The notes under the pieces: model-generated
Databases searched by the model: none
The model's input: only the letters and a program-made list of their open reading frames with translations
What the model was told of the DNA's origin: nothing
Shown here: positions 30,188 to 40,562 of the stretch, one piece after another
Numbering within the stretch: the stretch's first letter is position 1
How the letters are laid out: every line of letters begins with the position of its first letter
Made by a program: the position numbers and the translations under genes
NCBI GenBank assembly: GCA_900074745.1
Contig: LT598466.1
Coordinates: forward strand, 620,001 to 684,000
Source: Lachancea mirantina
Taxonomy: Eukaryota; Ascomycota; Saccharomycetes; Saccharomycetales; Saccharomycetaceae
Length of the DNA stretch: 64,000 nt
Direction: 5' to 3'

Positions 30188-31582
30188 ATGGATCTCTATG
30201 ATGAGCTGAAAACCAGTTCCCTAACGTTTTCAGAACTGTTTGGTTCATTATTAGAAGCGGCCAGGAAATCCAGTGTCAGTGTAGTCGACTTCCTAACGTT
30301 GAATGCATCGGAATTGGCACTACTTATACCACGATCTATCAATGAAATAGCTTGTTTCCAAGACGCATTACGAAAGAAACTTCAGAACCAAGTATTTGAA
30401 GTGCATCCGATTGTCGAAGTATCCCAAGTGATTCCGCCGTCCGTTTTCACAACTGGCGTTGATGTTATGGATGAGATGCTTGGTGGTGGTATTAAAACGC
30501 ATGAGATTACCGAGATATTTGGAAAAAGCTCGACGGGCAAATCTCAATTGTTGATGCAATTGTCATTGAGTGTTCAATGCCCCGTGTCAGAAGGTGGTCT
30601 TGACGGGAAATGTGTTTTCATTACTACAGAAGGAGATTTGCCTACTAAGAGAATCGATGAAATGATTAAGCAGAAATATGCGGAAAAGGGGGCCCATGTA
30701 TCCCAGAACAACATCTTTACAGTGGCGTGTCATGACCTTTCCAATCAAGAACATATTCTTACTGTTCAATTGCCGATCTTGCTCGAAAGAGACAGAACTA
30801 TTAAACTTGTCGTGATAGATTCGATATCTCACCATGTAAGAGCCGAATTGGAGAGCAAGACTTTTAAAGATTCACAGGGAAACAGATCCTATGTCGACAA
30901 AACGGCTCAAAATTTGCTTCAATTGGCTACAAGTCATGGAATTGCAGTGGTAGTCGCAAATCAAGTAGCAGATAAATTGGCATTAGATAAAACTGTGCTA
31001 CAAAGCGGTGTTAAACAGTCTATCATGGATTATGATCATCAAATCGGCTGGATCGTTGGTTGGAAGGATTCCAGTATTTTCTACAGGCATAGGTTGGCAG
31101 GTTTGGAAGTTAAAGGTAGCAATACGGGTCACCCTACAACCGAAAGTATACTTTCTGATGATGAAGATTACAATTTTGTTGCCAGACGCATAATGAGTTC
31201 CCAACTAGAAAATCGTCCCAGAGATCATGCTATGGATCCTGGCAAGGATGAACTTAGAACTCAAAGCCTTGATGGCGGTTGCACCAGACAATTCGGTACC
31301 CTGAAGACTGGGAAAAAACGAAAACTGGATACTCAAGTGCCAAATTTAGGTCTTACCTGGGCCAATCATGTATCGACCAGAATCTTATTAACCAAGACTT
31401 ACAAACCATCTGCATTATTGCGTAAAGGTGAATTGGACCTTAACAAACTCACAGATAGTGATTCCTTTTGGCAAGCGCGGAGAACTATGAAACTGGTATT
31501 CGCTCCTGCGAGCAAACAAACGCAGTTGGAATTCTACATCTGCGATAAAGGCATTGAACCAGTCCAAGACCACATCGATTAA
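30188..31582 (+). CDS. RAD57: Rad51 paralogue Rad57
   Basis: The 464-residue protein (S. cerevisiae 460) is the Rad57 subunit that, with Rad55, stabilises Rad51 filaments in recombinational repair. A helical N-terminal domain precedes the RecA core. Walker A is GKSSTGKS (112-119) and Walker B is LVVIDS (207-212). The segment TTGVDVMDEMLGGGI is typical of RadA/Rad51 paralogues. Basic Lys/Arg-rich sequence lies near residue 380. It follows UGA2 by 146 bp on the same strand and converges with MAF1. In S. cerevisiae RAD57 neighbours RCR2 and MAF1, so this gene belongs to the chromosome IV half of the ancestral set. Confidence 0.95.
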   Translation: MDLYDELKTSSLTFSELFGSLLEAARKSSVSVVDFLTLNASELALLIPRSINEIACFQDALRKKLQNQVFEVHPIVEVSQVIPPSVFTTGVDVMDEMLGGGIKTHEITEIFGKSSTGKSQLLMQLSLSVQCPVSEGGLDGKCVFITTEGDLPTKRIDEMIKQKYAEKGAHVSQNNIFTVACHDLSNQEHILTVQLPILLERDRTIKLVVIDSISHHVRAELESKTFKDSQGNRSYVDKTAQNLLQLATSHGIAVVVANQVADKLALDKTVLQSGVKQSIMDYDHQIGWIVGWKDSSIFYRHRLAGLEVKGSNTGHPTTESILSDDEDYNFVARRIMSSQLENRPRDHAMDPGKDELRTQSLDGGCTRQFGTLKTGKKRKLDTQVPNLGLTWANHVSTRILLTKTYKPSALLRKGELDLNKLTDSDSFWQARRTMKLVFAPASKQTQLEFYICDKGIEPVQDHID

Positions 31583-31724
31583 TTATTAATATTACACTCA
31601 CGCTTCTCGTCGTGGTTGGTATTTAACGATAGCATTTCTTCCTAGGTCTAAATAGTTGGCTAAATCCTTACGGCATATTTCGAGCAGTAGGAAAATGGAA
31701 AGCGTTTGGAAGAACGACAAAGGT

Positions 31725-32977
31725 TTAATTACTTGGGGTCATGGGAATATCGTCGTCTTCAATGGCATTTTCATCTGCGGAATTACAGGTAAAATCGTAT
31801 TCTCCTTCGAAGACATTGCTTTCATGATCTATTGTTAGTTTTCGCCTAGGCCTTTGAATAGGTTCACCTTTCTCTTCATCCTCTTCGATTATCGCATTCT
31901 CTGATGTGCCGGTCGAAGAAGAGTGTTTGAGCCGGGATACATTCAAGTACAAATAGGCGACTCTTTTTCGCTTCTTATTGAAAAGAAACCACATAAGGCT
32001 CCAAAGATGTCCTGGTTCATCGTCTAAAAACGATTTGAAAGGTTTGTACTGGTAAATCATGCAATCCCCAACATCCATGTGAGAGTTGATGATTTCCCAT
32101 ATCCATTCTTGAGGCTGCTTCCCAAAAGATATTAGAGTGTTTTCAAGCTTTGATATTAAAGCTTTCATGGAACACCTTACGAAGTCCGTAGGTTCTAAGG
32201 ATGAAAAATCATGATCCGGATGAGACGCATTAAGAATGGCTATTAGATACGCAAAAGTTCTCCTACTTGCGGTTTCATTGATAGGTCCAAAGGGTCCTAT
32301 CGTTACCTGTTCTTTGAAAGTCGCAGAACCCCTTCTGAGGGCCCCAGACATCATATTAACACTGCTCGTGCTACTCGTTCTCCTCACTTTCCCGTGATTA
32401 TTCCTAGAATTCGAGTCCGAAGATGATGAGCTGAGATAACCGGACTCTGAGCTGACCAGTTCCTTGATATTCTGATCATTCAATTTGTGCGATTTGAAAC
32501 CTCCTCCTGGTGTACTATTGCCATTGACGTTTTCACTGATCGACATACGTCTTTTCTGCTCCCAAAACGATGTAGGAGAACCTGATTCTCCCCGTGTGCT
32601 GTAAAGCGAATGTATGTCGGATTTGGCCTCTTGTGGAGAGTTAAACCCGTTGCTATTCTTTTCAAGAGCCATTTGCTGCTGTACAGCGTTGTTGAAACTT
32701 TCATTCTCTTGCAAAAGTGAGTCCAAATGCCGGTCAATCGTCTTGTAAAGTTTCTTATCTGAAGCGACTGCTTTCGTCGTGAAAACATCGCATCCACCCG
32801 CCACCGAGCAATCACTCGTTTCAAAATTGAGTGTCTGATTCACCAGCTCCAAATCCAGTTCATCGATGAACTGATATATGCGTTAGTCAGTTAAACTTAC
32901 GGAAGCACCTTTTTTCGAAAAGCCTCATTTATCTTCTGAAAAGGCCTTCAACTCGACAAAATTAACCATACTTTCAT
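31725..32977 (-). CDS. MAF1: RNA polymerase III repressor Maf1, spliced
   Basis: The spliced CDS joins 32977-32972 and 32870-31725, giving 383 residues that begin [14 protein letters not shown]. Maf1 shuts down Pol III when TORC1 and PKA signalling falls. The conserved A region runs from the N-terminus through SFWEQKRR. The B/C region includes [30 protein letters not shown] and [10 protein letters not shown]. Serine/arginine-rich linker motifs such as RRTSS, RRMSIS and RRGSATF fit PKA-type phosphorylation. The tail is acidic but shorter than in S. cerevisiae. Without the intron the frame has no ATG at the conserved N-terminus, which supports the tiny first exon. Confidence 0.93.
32871..32971 (-). 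other. Intron in MAF1
   Basis: The 101-nt intron separates a two-codon first exon (ATG AAA) from FIDELD. The donor is GTATGG, the branch-like site GACTAAC lies at 32888-32882, and the acceptor CAG is 12 nt beyond the branch A. S. cerevisiae MAF1 also has a 5'-proximal intron. A GTAAGT string inside (32901-32896) would give an intron of only about 30 nt and is unlikely to be used. Confidence 0.85.
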
Positions 32978-33220
32978 GACCAAATTCAAGCCAGGTTTCA
33001 AACTGACCCCAGCTATTAATACCAAACAAGCCTTCAATTGGCTTATCCACTGTTCTTGTTTGCTTGTTCAATCGCGTTTCGCGTAATTTTACCAACGGGA
33101 ACGTACTACTATTACCTTGTTGTTCCGTGTGAAAAGACCCTAATATCAATTATCATCAACGCCGGGTAAATGTAATGAGACCACCAACATCAACTGTATA
33201 AGCATTAACATTGATATTCA

Positions 33221-35071
33221 TTATTTGGTCGAATTATATTTGGTGTATTTGTCCTTGTAAATCCATTCCGCTCCGATTAACGTAGCGCCTCGGCTATCTG
33301 CGAGACGAAACCATGCAGCGGCCCTGGCGATGTCTCGTTTCCTGCTGGCAGATTTTTTTGACCAAATAGTCCCACTCAGACACATGGAATCGACGTGTCC
33401 CAAAGACGCAGCTTTTTCCAAGTACTTCAGTCCCTTGACTTCATCGCGGGAGACACCCAGGCCTTTCAGATAGCTTATGCCGCATTCGTAAAGAGCAGGC
33501 GCAAGTGGTTCAGGCGGAATGCGAGGTGTGTTCGTTAATTGAAGAGGACTGAAATCGGAACCGAAGACGTCGATGTCTTCGTTTCCCACGCCAGCTGCCC
33601 TTTGAAGACAAAGGAACGACGACTGGAGGTTTCGTGTCACGCCCGATCCTTGTCGTAGCGCCAGGCCGTATAACAAGTAACCCGTTGGATTTCCTGCATC
33701 GCACAGGGTCTTGAGCTGACCGGCCGATTCTTTCAGATTGCCACGTTTCATGAGTTCAATGGCACTGTTTATTGCAGCGTCTTGTATAAAAGGTGTGTTA
33801 GTCTTCAAATCGTTTTTATTGAAAGTTTTCAGTGCCAACGGTGAACCTCTGACCACATGTCGTTCTCCAGAAGAATATACTGGAAGTGCAGACACATTTT
33901 TAGAGGTGTGTGGCGCTGAATGGGTGCCGACGTTGCTGTCTGAAAGTGCTCTCACATGCGACAACTTTGGTGGACCATCTTTGCTGGCTATGAATTGTTT
34001 ATGCTTGGTTTCACGCCATAAGAAAGGCCTACGTTGAGGCGAAGACTTCGAATCCGAGTTTCGGTGACGCGCAGGGAACGAAAAAGTCGGTGTTGATGGG
34101 ACAGTCACCGGTGTCGTGGTCGCCGTTTTCGTGAGACTGGTCTTTGAGTCCTTTTTCGGTGACTTGAACAGTTTCTTTAAAGAGAATGAGCTCTGTTTCC
34201 AATGTGATTTGTGGGACGCGGAGTGCCCCGACGGGGTCGTGGGTGGACCCTCTCCCAGTGATGAACTCGAGGCAGATTTTTTCGGAGTTTGAAATTGGTC
34301 CACAGGACTGGGCACTTCTGAGTGAACCGCACGATCCTGAACCCTAGATATCACACTTTCCTCCGAAGATTGGGTACCCGGTTTGATCAGATACCTGGTC
34401 TCAATGGATGAGACACTGCCCTTGGGAGTGTGAAATGAAATCTGCGAACCGGATTTTTTGTTGATAGGAGTATAACAGAGATTGTTCACCATTGGATGAG
34501 AAGCCACGGTGGCATGATTAAAATTTGGATCTATTCTGCGAAATTGCTCGATGTCAACCAGATGATCAAAAGTCTCTTCATCCTCTTCCTCACTTTCCTC
34601 CTCGACTAAGTACGAGTATCTCGAAAGAGGGTAATGCAATTCCGCATCTCCAACTTTCGAGCTTCCAACAACTTGACCGTCGGCCAATTGCGTTACCACA
34701 TTTATGGCAGATGCACTCTTGTAATTCGGGAAACTGGATCCCGAGTGTGGGTCGGCTCGAAGCGATGGGAAACCGGATGCGGGCAAGCACACGACACGCT
34801 TAATACTGTGTTTTCTGATCCCTCCCCGCAATCTTTCCTCTTCTAGCGCCTGTTGCAACAGTTTTTCATCCTCGGCAGACAGATCTAGCCTGTCCAACAG
34901 CCGTTCGGCCGTTTTAATCGAATCCAACGACGACACGCTCACGTTCCTCTGACGCGTCAACAATTCGTCTTCATTGTTCTCTATAGCACCATTACCGTCG
35001 CCATTTTGACCCCGTTGTCCTCGCAGCTCGATACCATCCAGTGGAGATACCTTATAGCCATGTGGATGCAT
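33221..35071 (-). CDS. DSF2: Dsf2-like protein with Sel1 repeats
   Basis: The 616-residue protein matches the position and layout of DSF2 (YBR007C), a little-studied gene named as a suppressor of mpt5 deletion. The first 440 residues are low-complexity, with acidic EEESEEEDEETF and several Ser/Thr-Pro-rich tracts. The C-terminal 170 residues carry Sel1-type repeats, for example GYLLYGLALRQGSGV and GISYLKGLGVSRDEVKGLKY, which usually scaffold protein contacts. The start is the ATG at 35071 (MHPHGYKVSPLDG); further upstream the frame has no ATG. S. cerevisiae Dsf2 is longer (about 736 residues). The molecular function is unknown. Confidence 0.82.
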   Translation of the reverse strand: MHPHGYKVSPLDGIELRGQRGQNGDGNGAIENNEDELLTRQRNVSVSSLDSIKTAERLLDRLDLSAEDEKLLQQALEEERLRGGIRKHSIKRVVCLPASGFPSLRADPHSGSSFPNYKSASAINVVTQLADGQVVGSSKVGDAELHYPLSRYSYLVEEESEEEDEETFDHLVDIEQFRRIDPNFNHATVASHPMVNNLCYTPINKKSGSQISFHTPKGSVSSIETRYLIKPGTQSSEESVISRVQDRAVHSEVPSPVDQFQTPKKSASSSSLGEGPPTTPSGHSASHKSHWKQSSFSLKKLFKSPKKDSKTSLTKTATTTPVTVPSTPTFSFPARHRNSDSKSSPQRRPFLWRETKHKQFIASKDGPPKLSHVRALSDSNVGTHSAPHTSKNVSALPVYSSGERHVVRGSPLALKTFNKNDLKTNTPFIQDAAINSAIELMKRGNLKESAGQLKTLCDAGNPTGYLLYGLALRQGSGVTRNLQSSFLCLQRAAGVGNEDIDVFGSDFSPLQLTNTPRIPPEPLAPALYECGISYLKGLGVSRDEVKGLKYLEKAASLGHVDSMCLSGTIWSKKSASRKRDIARAAAWFRLADSRGATLIGAEWIYKDKYTKYNSTK

Positions 35072-35517
35072 GTTTTTAGCTTTCTGTGCTCTGTCTTCTG
35101 CCAAGGCGCCCTTTCGAAACAGTTCAATGTTTAGAAAAGCTATTATCCTTCAAAAGATTGCAAAAAACCGCCGGAAAAGCCCCTAAAATCCAATTTCAAG
35201 GTAAGGGAACGTTTTGCTGTATAAAAACCAGGCTTCTTAATCCCAAGAGTCCCTAATCTTCCTTCAATTGTCTTTGTCTTGCCTTGATAGATTTAGTTGA
35301 TATTTTAATTCGTGTTGGTTTCTCGAGCCAAAATCGAAACGCATCAGTTACCCGGCCAATGCGACAGGGTCCATCGGCATCAAGAGCTTCGATAGGCCTC
35401 TATATCCAAAAGAGATCCAACCATAATGTGAACTGACAATAAAATCCTAGTGATATTAGTAATACCTTTAAATTATTTTTGAATATGGCTATTAAAAATG
35501 AATTGACGAGATGGAGT
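35072..35517. other. DSF2 upstream / SOK1 downstream interval
   Basis: This is 446 bp between two leftward genes, holding the DSF2 promoter and SOK1 terminator. No TATA box, RNA gene or repeat stands out. Confidence 0.4.
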
Positions 35518-38148
35518 TTAGTTTACTCCGGAAACTGCGTCGTGCAGAGAGTCCATATAAAGACAACCGAAAACCGACCAATGAAAATTAACCAGGGTAT
35601 AGAGATGACAGAACAAGCTTTCAAATTCTTCCACGTCCATGAACGGCGACGTTTGGCCAATGGTTTGTGGAGCTGAAGGCAGCTTTTGTTCGGGAGAGTC
35701 CTTGAACGAGGCGTTAGAGGATGCTAGCTTTGAAGTGGTGTTGACGTTCCCAGCGAGCGTGCTGGGTGTGCTGGAGGTGACAGATGCACCGGATGGAGTG
35801 GTGCTGCATAAGTGTATGAAGTCTTGCTTGATGGTTCCGTCTTGGGTGCAGCCTGACCTTGAAAATATGGAGTTTTCTAAAGATTTGAAAACGCGGTTTT
35901 CCAAAACTCCATAAACTTCACTTAAGGGTTGGGTTTGTTTGGATAGCCATGATTTGGCAAAATCGATTTGTGCCGTGTTTAGCGGTGAAGTGTCTGTTAA
36001 CTGTGCAGATGTGCCAGTGTTTGGCGTGTTTTCTAAAATGCACTGGGTTTTGAGATCCCTGATGGTTTTGCATAGATGTATGGCAATTGACATGGTGTTT
36101 TTCGTCCACCGACAGTTACCGTGTTCGTCAGTGATAATGCTTACAATTTCTTGCTTGAGTTTCTTGCCCGGATACGAGTTTAACACGTAATCCTTGGTAC
36201 GTTTGTCCATGGAAACATCGTTGGCGATCAACTGTTTAAACAACAGCTTGCAAACTAACAAGCACACGATCTGTCGTATATCTGCACGCAGTAGGATGAG
36301 ACGCGCATGGTCAAACGACAGCGACGTTGGGTACTCTCTGACCATTCTCCGGCACGACAGTAAGCTGATGATGCTCCTAATGCACAATCGATAAAGCTCC
36401 GGAGCTCTCAAAAGAGTCTTTTTGTCACTGGAACTTTGTTCTGCAAATTTATCATTGAACCATTTGAACGAAGATTTCAAGTTCACGCGGTTTGAAGACA
36501 TCAAAGATTGGAAATACTGCTTTTCAAATTCGACAGCGTTACTCAAGAGCGCGGGTCTCAAAATTCTTATCTGATGATTGGCAATATCCAGCTTCATAGC
36601 TTCTAAAATCTGGAACACGAGTCTCAACCCATCGACCAATTTGCAAACGGATTTTTCCTCTTCTGATTCTTTGAATTTTAAATTCATTTTGTCGACCCAA
36701 GGGTCTCTCATCGGAGCGCAATGATGTTTGAAAAGCTGAGCAAGCCATTCTGAAAAATTTGAAAGTTTGAGCGAGCCCCTTAAAAGCTCTTGCACAAGAA
36801 GTTCTGTGTCCAGGACACTTTGCACTGCGTGCACCTCCTTCTGGGGTACAATCGTGGTCAAAACTTCCTTCAAACTGTTGAAAAGAGGCACAAGTCTGGT
36901 ATGGTTGTAATCGAAAACATCGGGCCGCGTAGTGTAGACGTGAATTTCGTTTTCAACGTCGGCCCAGTATTTGTCTGCCACTTGTCTTTTCTTGAGCCCC
37001 CTTTCACCGTCCAAGTTGGGTCTAAATTGCAGCAAAGGATCGAAAATGATATCGTGCCGTAGCTGTGGATTCTTAACGATTTCCTGCAAATCGATTTCTT
37101 TTAAGCATTGCAAATTTATAGGGGGTAATGGCATGGGCCCCGGATGAAGCTTGATGTATTTTATTCTGTCCTCAAGTGCTAAGTGGGTGTGGTCGCGGAT
37201 GGGCAGCCGCTGATTCGTTAAAAGCGCATGGCGAAGCGCAGAAGCGTTCCTGTGCCTTTGTTTTTTCTTAACGCCATGGTTGAAGTGGTGGGTCATGTGT
37301 TGCAAATGTTGTTGGTGTATTGGCAGTTGCGCCTGCGGCTGGACCTGTAGATCTGATGGTTCGTGCACTGTGTCTTGCTTAACGTGCTGTTGCTCGTCCT
37401 GTTGTGCGCTCTGGTTTCCTGGTTCCTGCGTCTGCTCTTGCTGCTGTTGCTCGTGATCAGGCAAGTCCTCCTCACGCTGTGGCGACATGAGCCCGCACGA
37501 AGTAGAGATGCCGATTTTGCGCAGAGACGAGTGCAGTATTGAGGGGACCGAGTGAGATCGAGTCTTGTTGTTTTTAACGGCCGCCGCTTTTAGCGACGCT
37601 AGAGTTTGGTAAACGCCCTTAGCCATCGGATCTGGTGACGGCAGTGGAGCGGCCCGTATTGCGGCCCGCATCACGGGCGCTTCAGCCGATTCGACAAATC
37701 CCTCCGATCCTGAGCTGCTGCTACCGCTACCACTACCACTGTTGTCAGCAGCGGGCCTTGCGAGAAACTGGCCTGTCTTGGCGTCAAACTGTTTGAAGAG
37801 TTCGCCAGAGCCGCGCTCAAGCGCTGTGCAGAACATGGGCTCGCCGCAGGACTCGGGTGAAGTCGCTACCGTGCCGCAGCTCGCACTGGTCGCGCCAGCG
37901 GGCAGTGCAGGCAATGTGGGCTGCGTCTGGTGAACACTGCTGCGTGTCTCGCCCAGAACAGTCGCCGCTGCGACGCCGTGCATGCTCACATTCGCGGGCG
38001 CAGGCGCGCCAGCGGTGCATACCCCCGATTCCTGCGCACTGGGCATCCGAGCCGGTTCGCCGCTGGCCAATGATGCTTTGCGGGTCTCCTGGTGCAAACC
38101 AACGGCCTCTGCAGGCGGCGTGTTCGTTTGCGTTCTTGTCTGGTCCAT
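35518..38148 (-). CDS. SOK1: Sok1-like Tcp11-domain protein
   Basis: The 876-residue protein matches Sok1 (YDR006C, about 901 residues), a high-copy suppressor of PKA loss in S. cerevisiae. Residues 1-330 are low-complexity, with Ser/Gly runs, a Gln-rich stretch near 240-290 and a basic KKKQRHRN patch. The Tcp11 domain follows, from about residue 340 to the C-terminus. It includes HPGPMPLPPINL, ADKYWADVENEIHV and a helical MVREYPTSLSFDHARL segment. The first ATG in frame is at 38148 (MDQTRTQTNTPPAEA). Sixty open codons precede it without an ATG. It lies between DSF2 and the H4/H3 pair. Confidence 0.92.
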   Translation of the reverse strand: MDQTRTQTNTPPAEAVGLHQETRKASLASGEPARMPSAQESGVCTAGAPAPANVSMHGVAAATVLGETRSSVHQTQPTLPALPAGATSASCGTVATSPESCGEPMFCTALERGSGELFKQFDAKTGQFLARPAADNSGSGSGSSSSGSEGFVESAEAPVMRAAIRAAPLPSPDPMAKGVYQTLASLKAAAVKNNKTRSHSVPSILHSSLRKIGISTSCGLMSPQREEDLPDHEQQQQEQTQEPGNQSAQQDEQQHVKQDTVHEPSDLQVQPQAQLPIHQQHLQHMTHHFNHGVKKKQRHRNASALRHALLTNQRLPIRDHTHLALEDRIKYIKLHPGPMPLPPINLQCLKEIDLQEIVKNPQLRHDIIFDPLLQFRPNLDGERGLKKRQVADKYWADVENEIHVYTTRPDVFDYNHTRLVPLFNSLKEVLTTIVPQKEVHAVQSVLDTELLVQELLRGSLKLSNFSEWLAQLFKHHCAPMRDPWVDKMNLKFKESEEEKSVCKLVDGLRLVFQILEAMKLDIANHQIRILRPALLSNAVEFEKQYFQSLMSSNRVNLKSSFKWFNDKFAEQSSSDKKTLLRAPELYRLCIRSIISLLSCRRMVREYPTSLSFDHARLILLRADIRQIVCLLVCKLLFKQLIANDVSMDKRTKDYVLNSYPGKKLKQEIVSIITDEHGNCRWTKNTMSIAIHLCKTIRDLKTQCILENTPNTGTSAQLTDTSPLNTAQIDFAKSWLSKQTQPLSEVYGVLENRVFKSLENSIFSRSGCTQDGTIKQDFIHLCSTTPSGASVTSSTPSTLAGNVNTTSKLASSNASFKDSPEQKLPSAPQTIGQTSPFMDVEEFESLFCHLYTLVNFHWSVFGCLYMDSLHDAVSGVN

Positions 38149-39163
38149 TTGCAAAATGAAATTAACTCTTCTCGAGAAACGGGTGGCTCCGGGAATTCCT
38201 GCCACACCTGGTCTAGCGCTTGCTGGTGGTGATGGAATCTGCGCCTTGCTATAGTTGTCCGAGTTGACCTTGTCAGTCGTGTGTGCTGAGGCCTTTGTAG
38301 ATTGACGGTTGTGAACGAGAAGTGGCAACCGGAGAAACGATCCTGTTTCCCTTCCGGTTCTTCAGAGATAGTGGGAAACGTGAGGAAGAGAAATCGACGT
38401 CTGCGGGTTTCTTTTTGCGCATTGTGTACGGCAGGAGGGGCTGGAAGGAGAAGGGCGGAAATGGCACAGTCACGTGACTTGTCCTTTTTCTTTTTCAACC
38501 GTCGTGCGTGACCAAGTTGCACATAGTTTGATACGACGACTTATCGTTTCGTACGTAAGTAGCGCGCTACAGATTTGCCTCCTCTGTGACAGACCCTAAT
38601 CTCACTATGTAGTTCTGCCCAGACCTGGTCTTGTGAAGGAGGGGGCTTTCTACGCACGCCAGTAGTGAACTACTTAGGAACTACGCACTCTTCGTACGAC
38701 GACTTACTCCGCTACTCACCGTTGGCACCTGCCCCCAACGATCGAAAAAGCAATGCTTTCTCTTCCGTATCTCGTTTCTTCTTCTTGTTTGTCCGCGTGC
38801 CTGCATCGGCCATTGTGCTTACGTCAGCAGCACTGGCGCAAGCGCCAGTATCACTGGCTAAGACGCAAACTACCACACAAAACTCTCCAAGTGCACACTA
38901 ACAATAGTCGCACAGAATATCACCACTCAGCACGTATAGTCTCTACTTACGAGTTGTATTTATGTCTTTCGTGGTCACCCATATACCATGCACAATTTCA
39001 TATCTACACCAACTAACACAACATTCCGTGACGACCAAAACAAGAGAAACAGCTCATAACATCAGAGCATTTTATCACGTGCTCTACCCATCATTTTTAC
39101 AGCCCAGAACCAATTGTTACTATTAATGTACAAACTATATCGTATCGTATAAACCGCAGAAAA
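38149..39163. promoter_or_regulatory. 1-kb SOK1 upstream region
   Basis: This separates the SOK1 start from the H4 stop. S. cerevisiae has FLR1 in the corresponding gap; no transporter remnant is visible here. A perfect 10-bp palindrome GTCACGTGAC (38469-38478) lies about 320 bp upstream of SOK1. Another ATCACGTG is at 39074-39081. TACGACGACTTA occurs twice (38532-38543 and 38695-38706). Short frames at about 38665-39016 lack family resemblance and ATG-supported starts. Confidence 0.4.
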
Positions 39164-39523
<360 letters not shown>

Positions 39524-39688
39524 TTACTGTGCATCCCCCCAATTGTTCTCTTCTTATATGCAAGTTTTGCCACCGACCACTTTCACGCCCTGGCTCGTCT
39601 TCCGATCAGAAAAACTCCATACTAAGACGGCCCCCGTTTGCACCACAAACTTGCGCTGCAAACGGTATTTGTTTTGTCGGACCGAAGA

Positions 39689-39719
39689 GTTCGCGCCTTG
39701 TGCGCGAACATTTGAGAAC
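39689..39719. promoter_or_regulatory. Histone H3/H4 promoter: inverted repeat and UAS-like site
   Basis: A perfect 8-bp inverted repeat GTTCGCGC-CTTGT-GCGCGAAC occupies 39689-39709. It overlaps GCGAACATTTGAGAAC (39704-39719), which matches the yeast histone UAS consensus GCGAAAAANTNNGAAC (Spt10 site) except at two fixed positions. It lies centrally between H4 and H3. Confidence 0.6.
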
Positions 39720-39845
39720 GACGATGAAGACCCGAAACGGGAAATTTTCAGTAGCCGATCAATCTGAACGGCAGGACCAGATTGTTCGCAGGTTTAAGTG
39801 GATGTGCGCGAAGCATATGGGCCAGACTCACATGTTCGGGTCCAT

Positions 39846-39861
39846 GTGCCCAGTTTTTCGC
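39846..39861 (-). promoter_or_regulatory. Histone UAS-like element (Spt10-type)
   Basis: On the minus strand the sequence reads GCGAAAAACTGGGCAC, one mismatch from the histone UAS consensus GCGAAAAANTNNGAAC. It is about 195 bp upstream of the H3 ATG. A TATAAAAA box follows at 39963-39970, about 90 bp before that ATG. Confidence 0.65.
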
Positions 39862-40036
39862 AGCGCAACTATGTTGCGCAGCGGTGCACGAAGTTGAAAG
39901 AACCAGAACAGGGGGATTTATTATGGTGGGTGGCGTTGACCGCAAAAGTTTTTCTTGCGAGGTATAAAAAGGCAGGCATTTGATGAGAGCTTCTTAGTCT
40001 TGTGCTTAATACTTTCCTACCCCGTAAACTAGTTAA

Positions 40037-40465
<429 letters not shown>

Positions 40466-40562
40466 TTCTGGTACGTTTTCTGGCCAAAATTATCAAGATA
40501 AATAGGGAAAGTTTTAGTAAACTCATCGTTTTTATGGTGTGTAGTTAGTTTTAACGTGTACA

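Noticed and set aside
32896-32901. GTAAGT as MAF1 donor
   Set aside because: The resulting intron would be about 30 nt, too short to splice in yeast, and the exon before it lacks a suitable ATG codon.
33000-33149. Minus-strand frame just upstream of MAF1 as an extra gene
   Set aside because: It overlaps the MAF1 first exon and intron and has no conserved features.
38665-39016. Open frames upstream of SOK1
   Set aside because: They begin at non-ATG codons or lack any recognisable content, and they look like chance frames in a promoter.
39074-39081. ATCACGTG sites away from 53.1 kb (also at 20675, 15228, 38470 and 44301) as further CDEI candidates
   Set aside because: None is followed at 70-170 bp by an AT-rich tract and a CCG-containing CDEIII core, so they are ordinary Cbf1-type sites.
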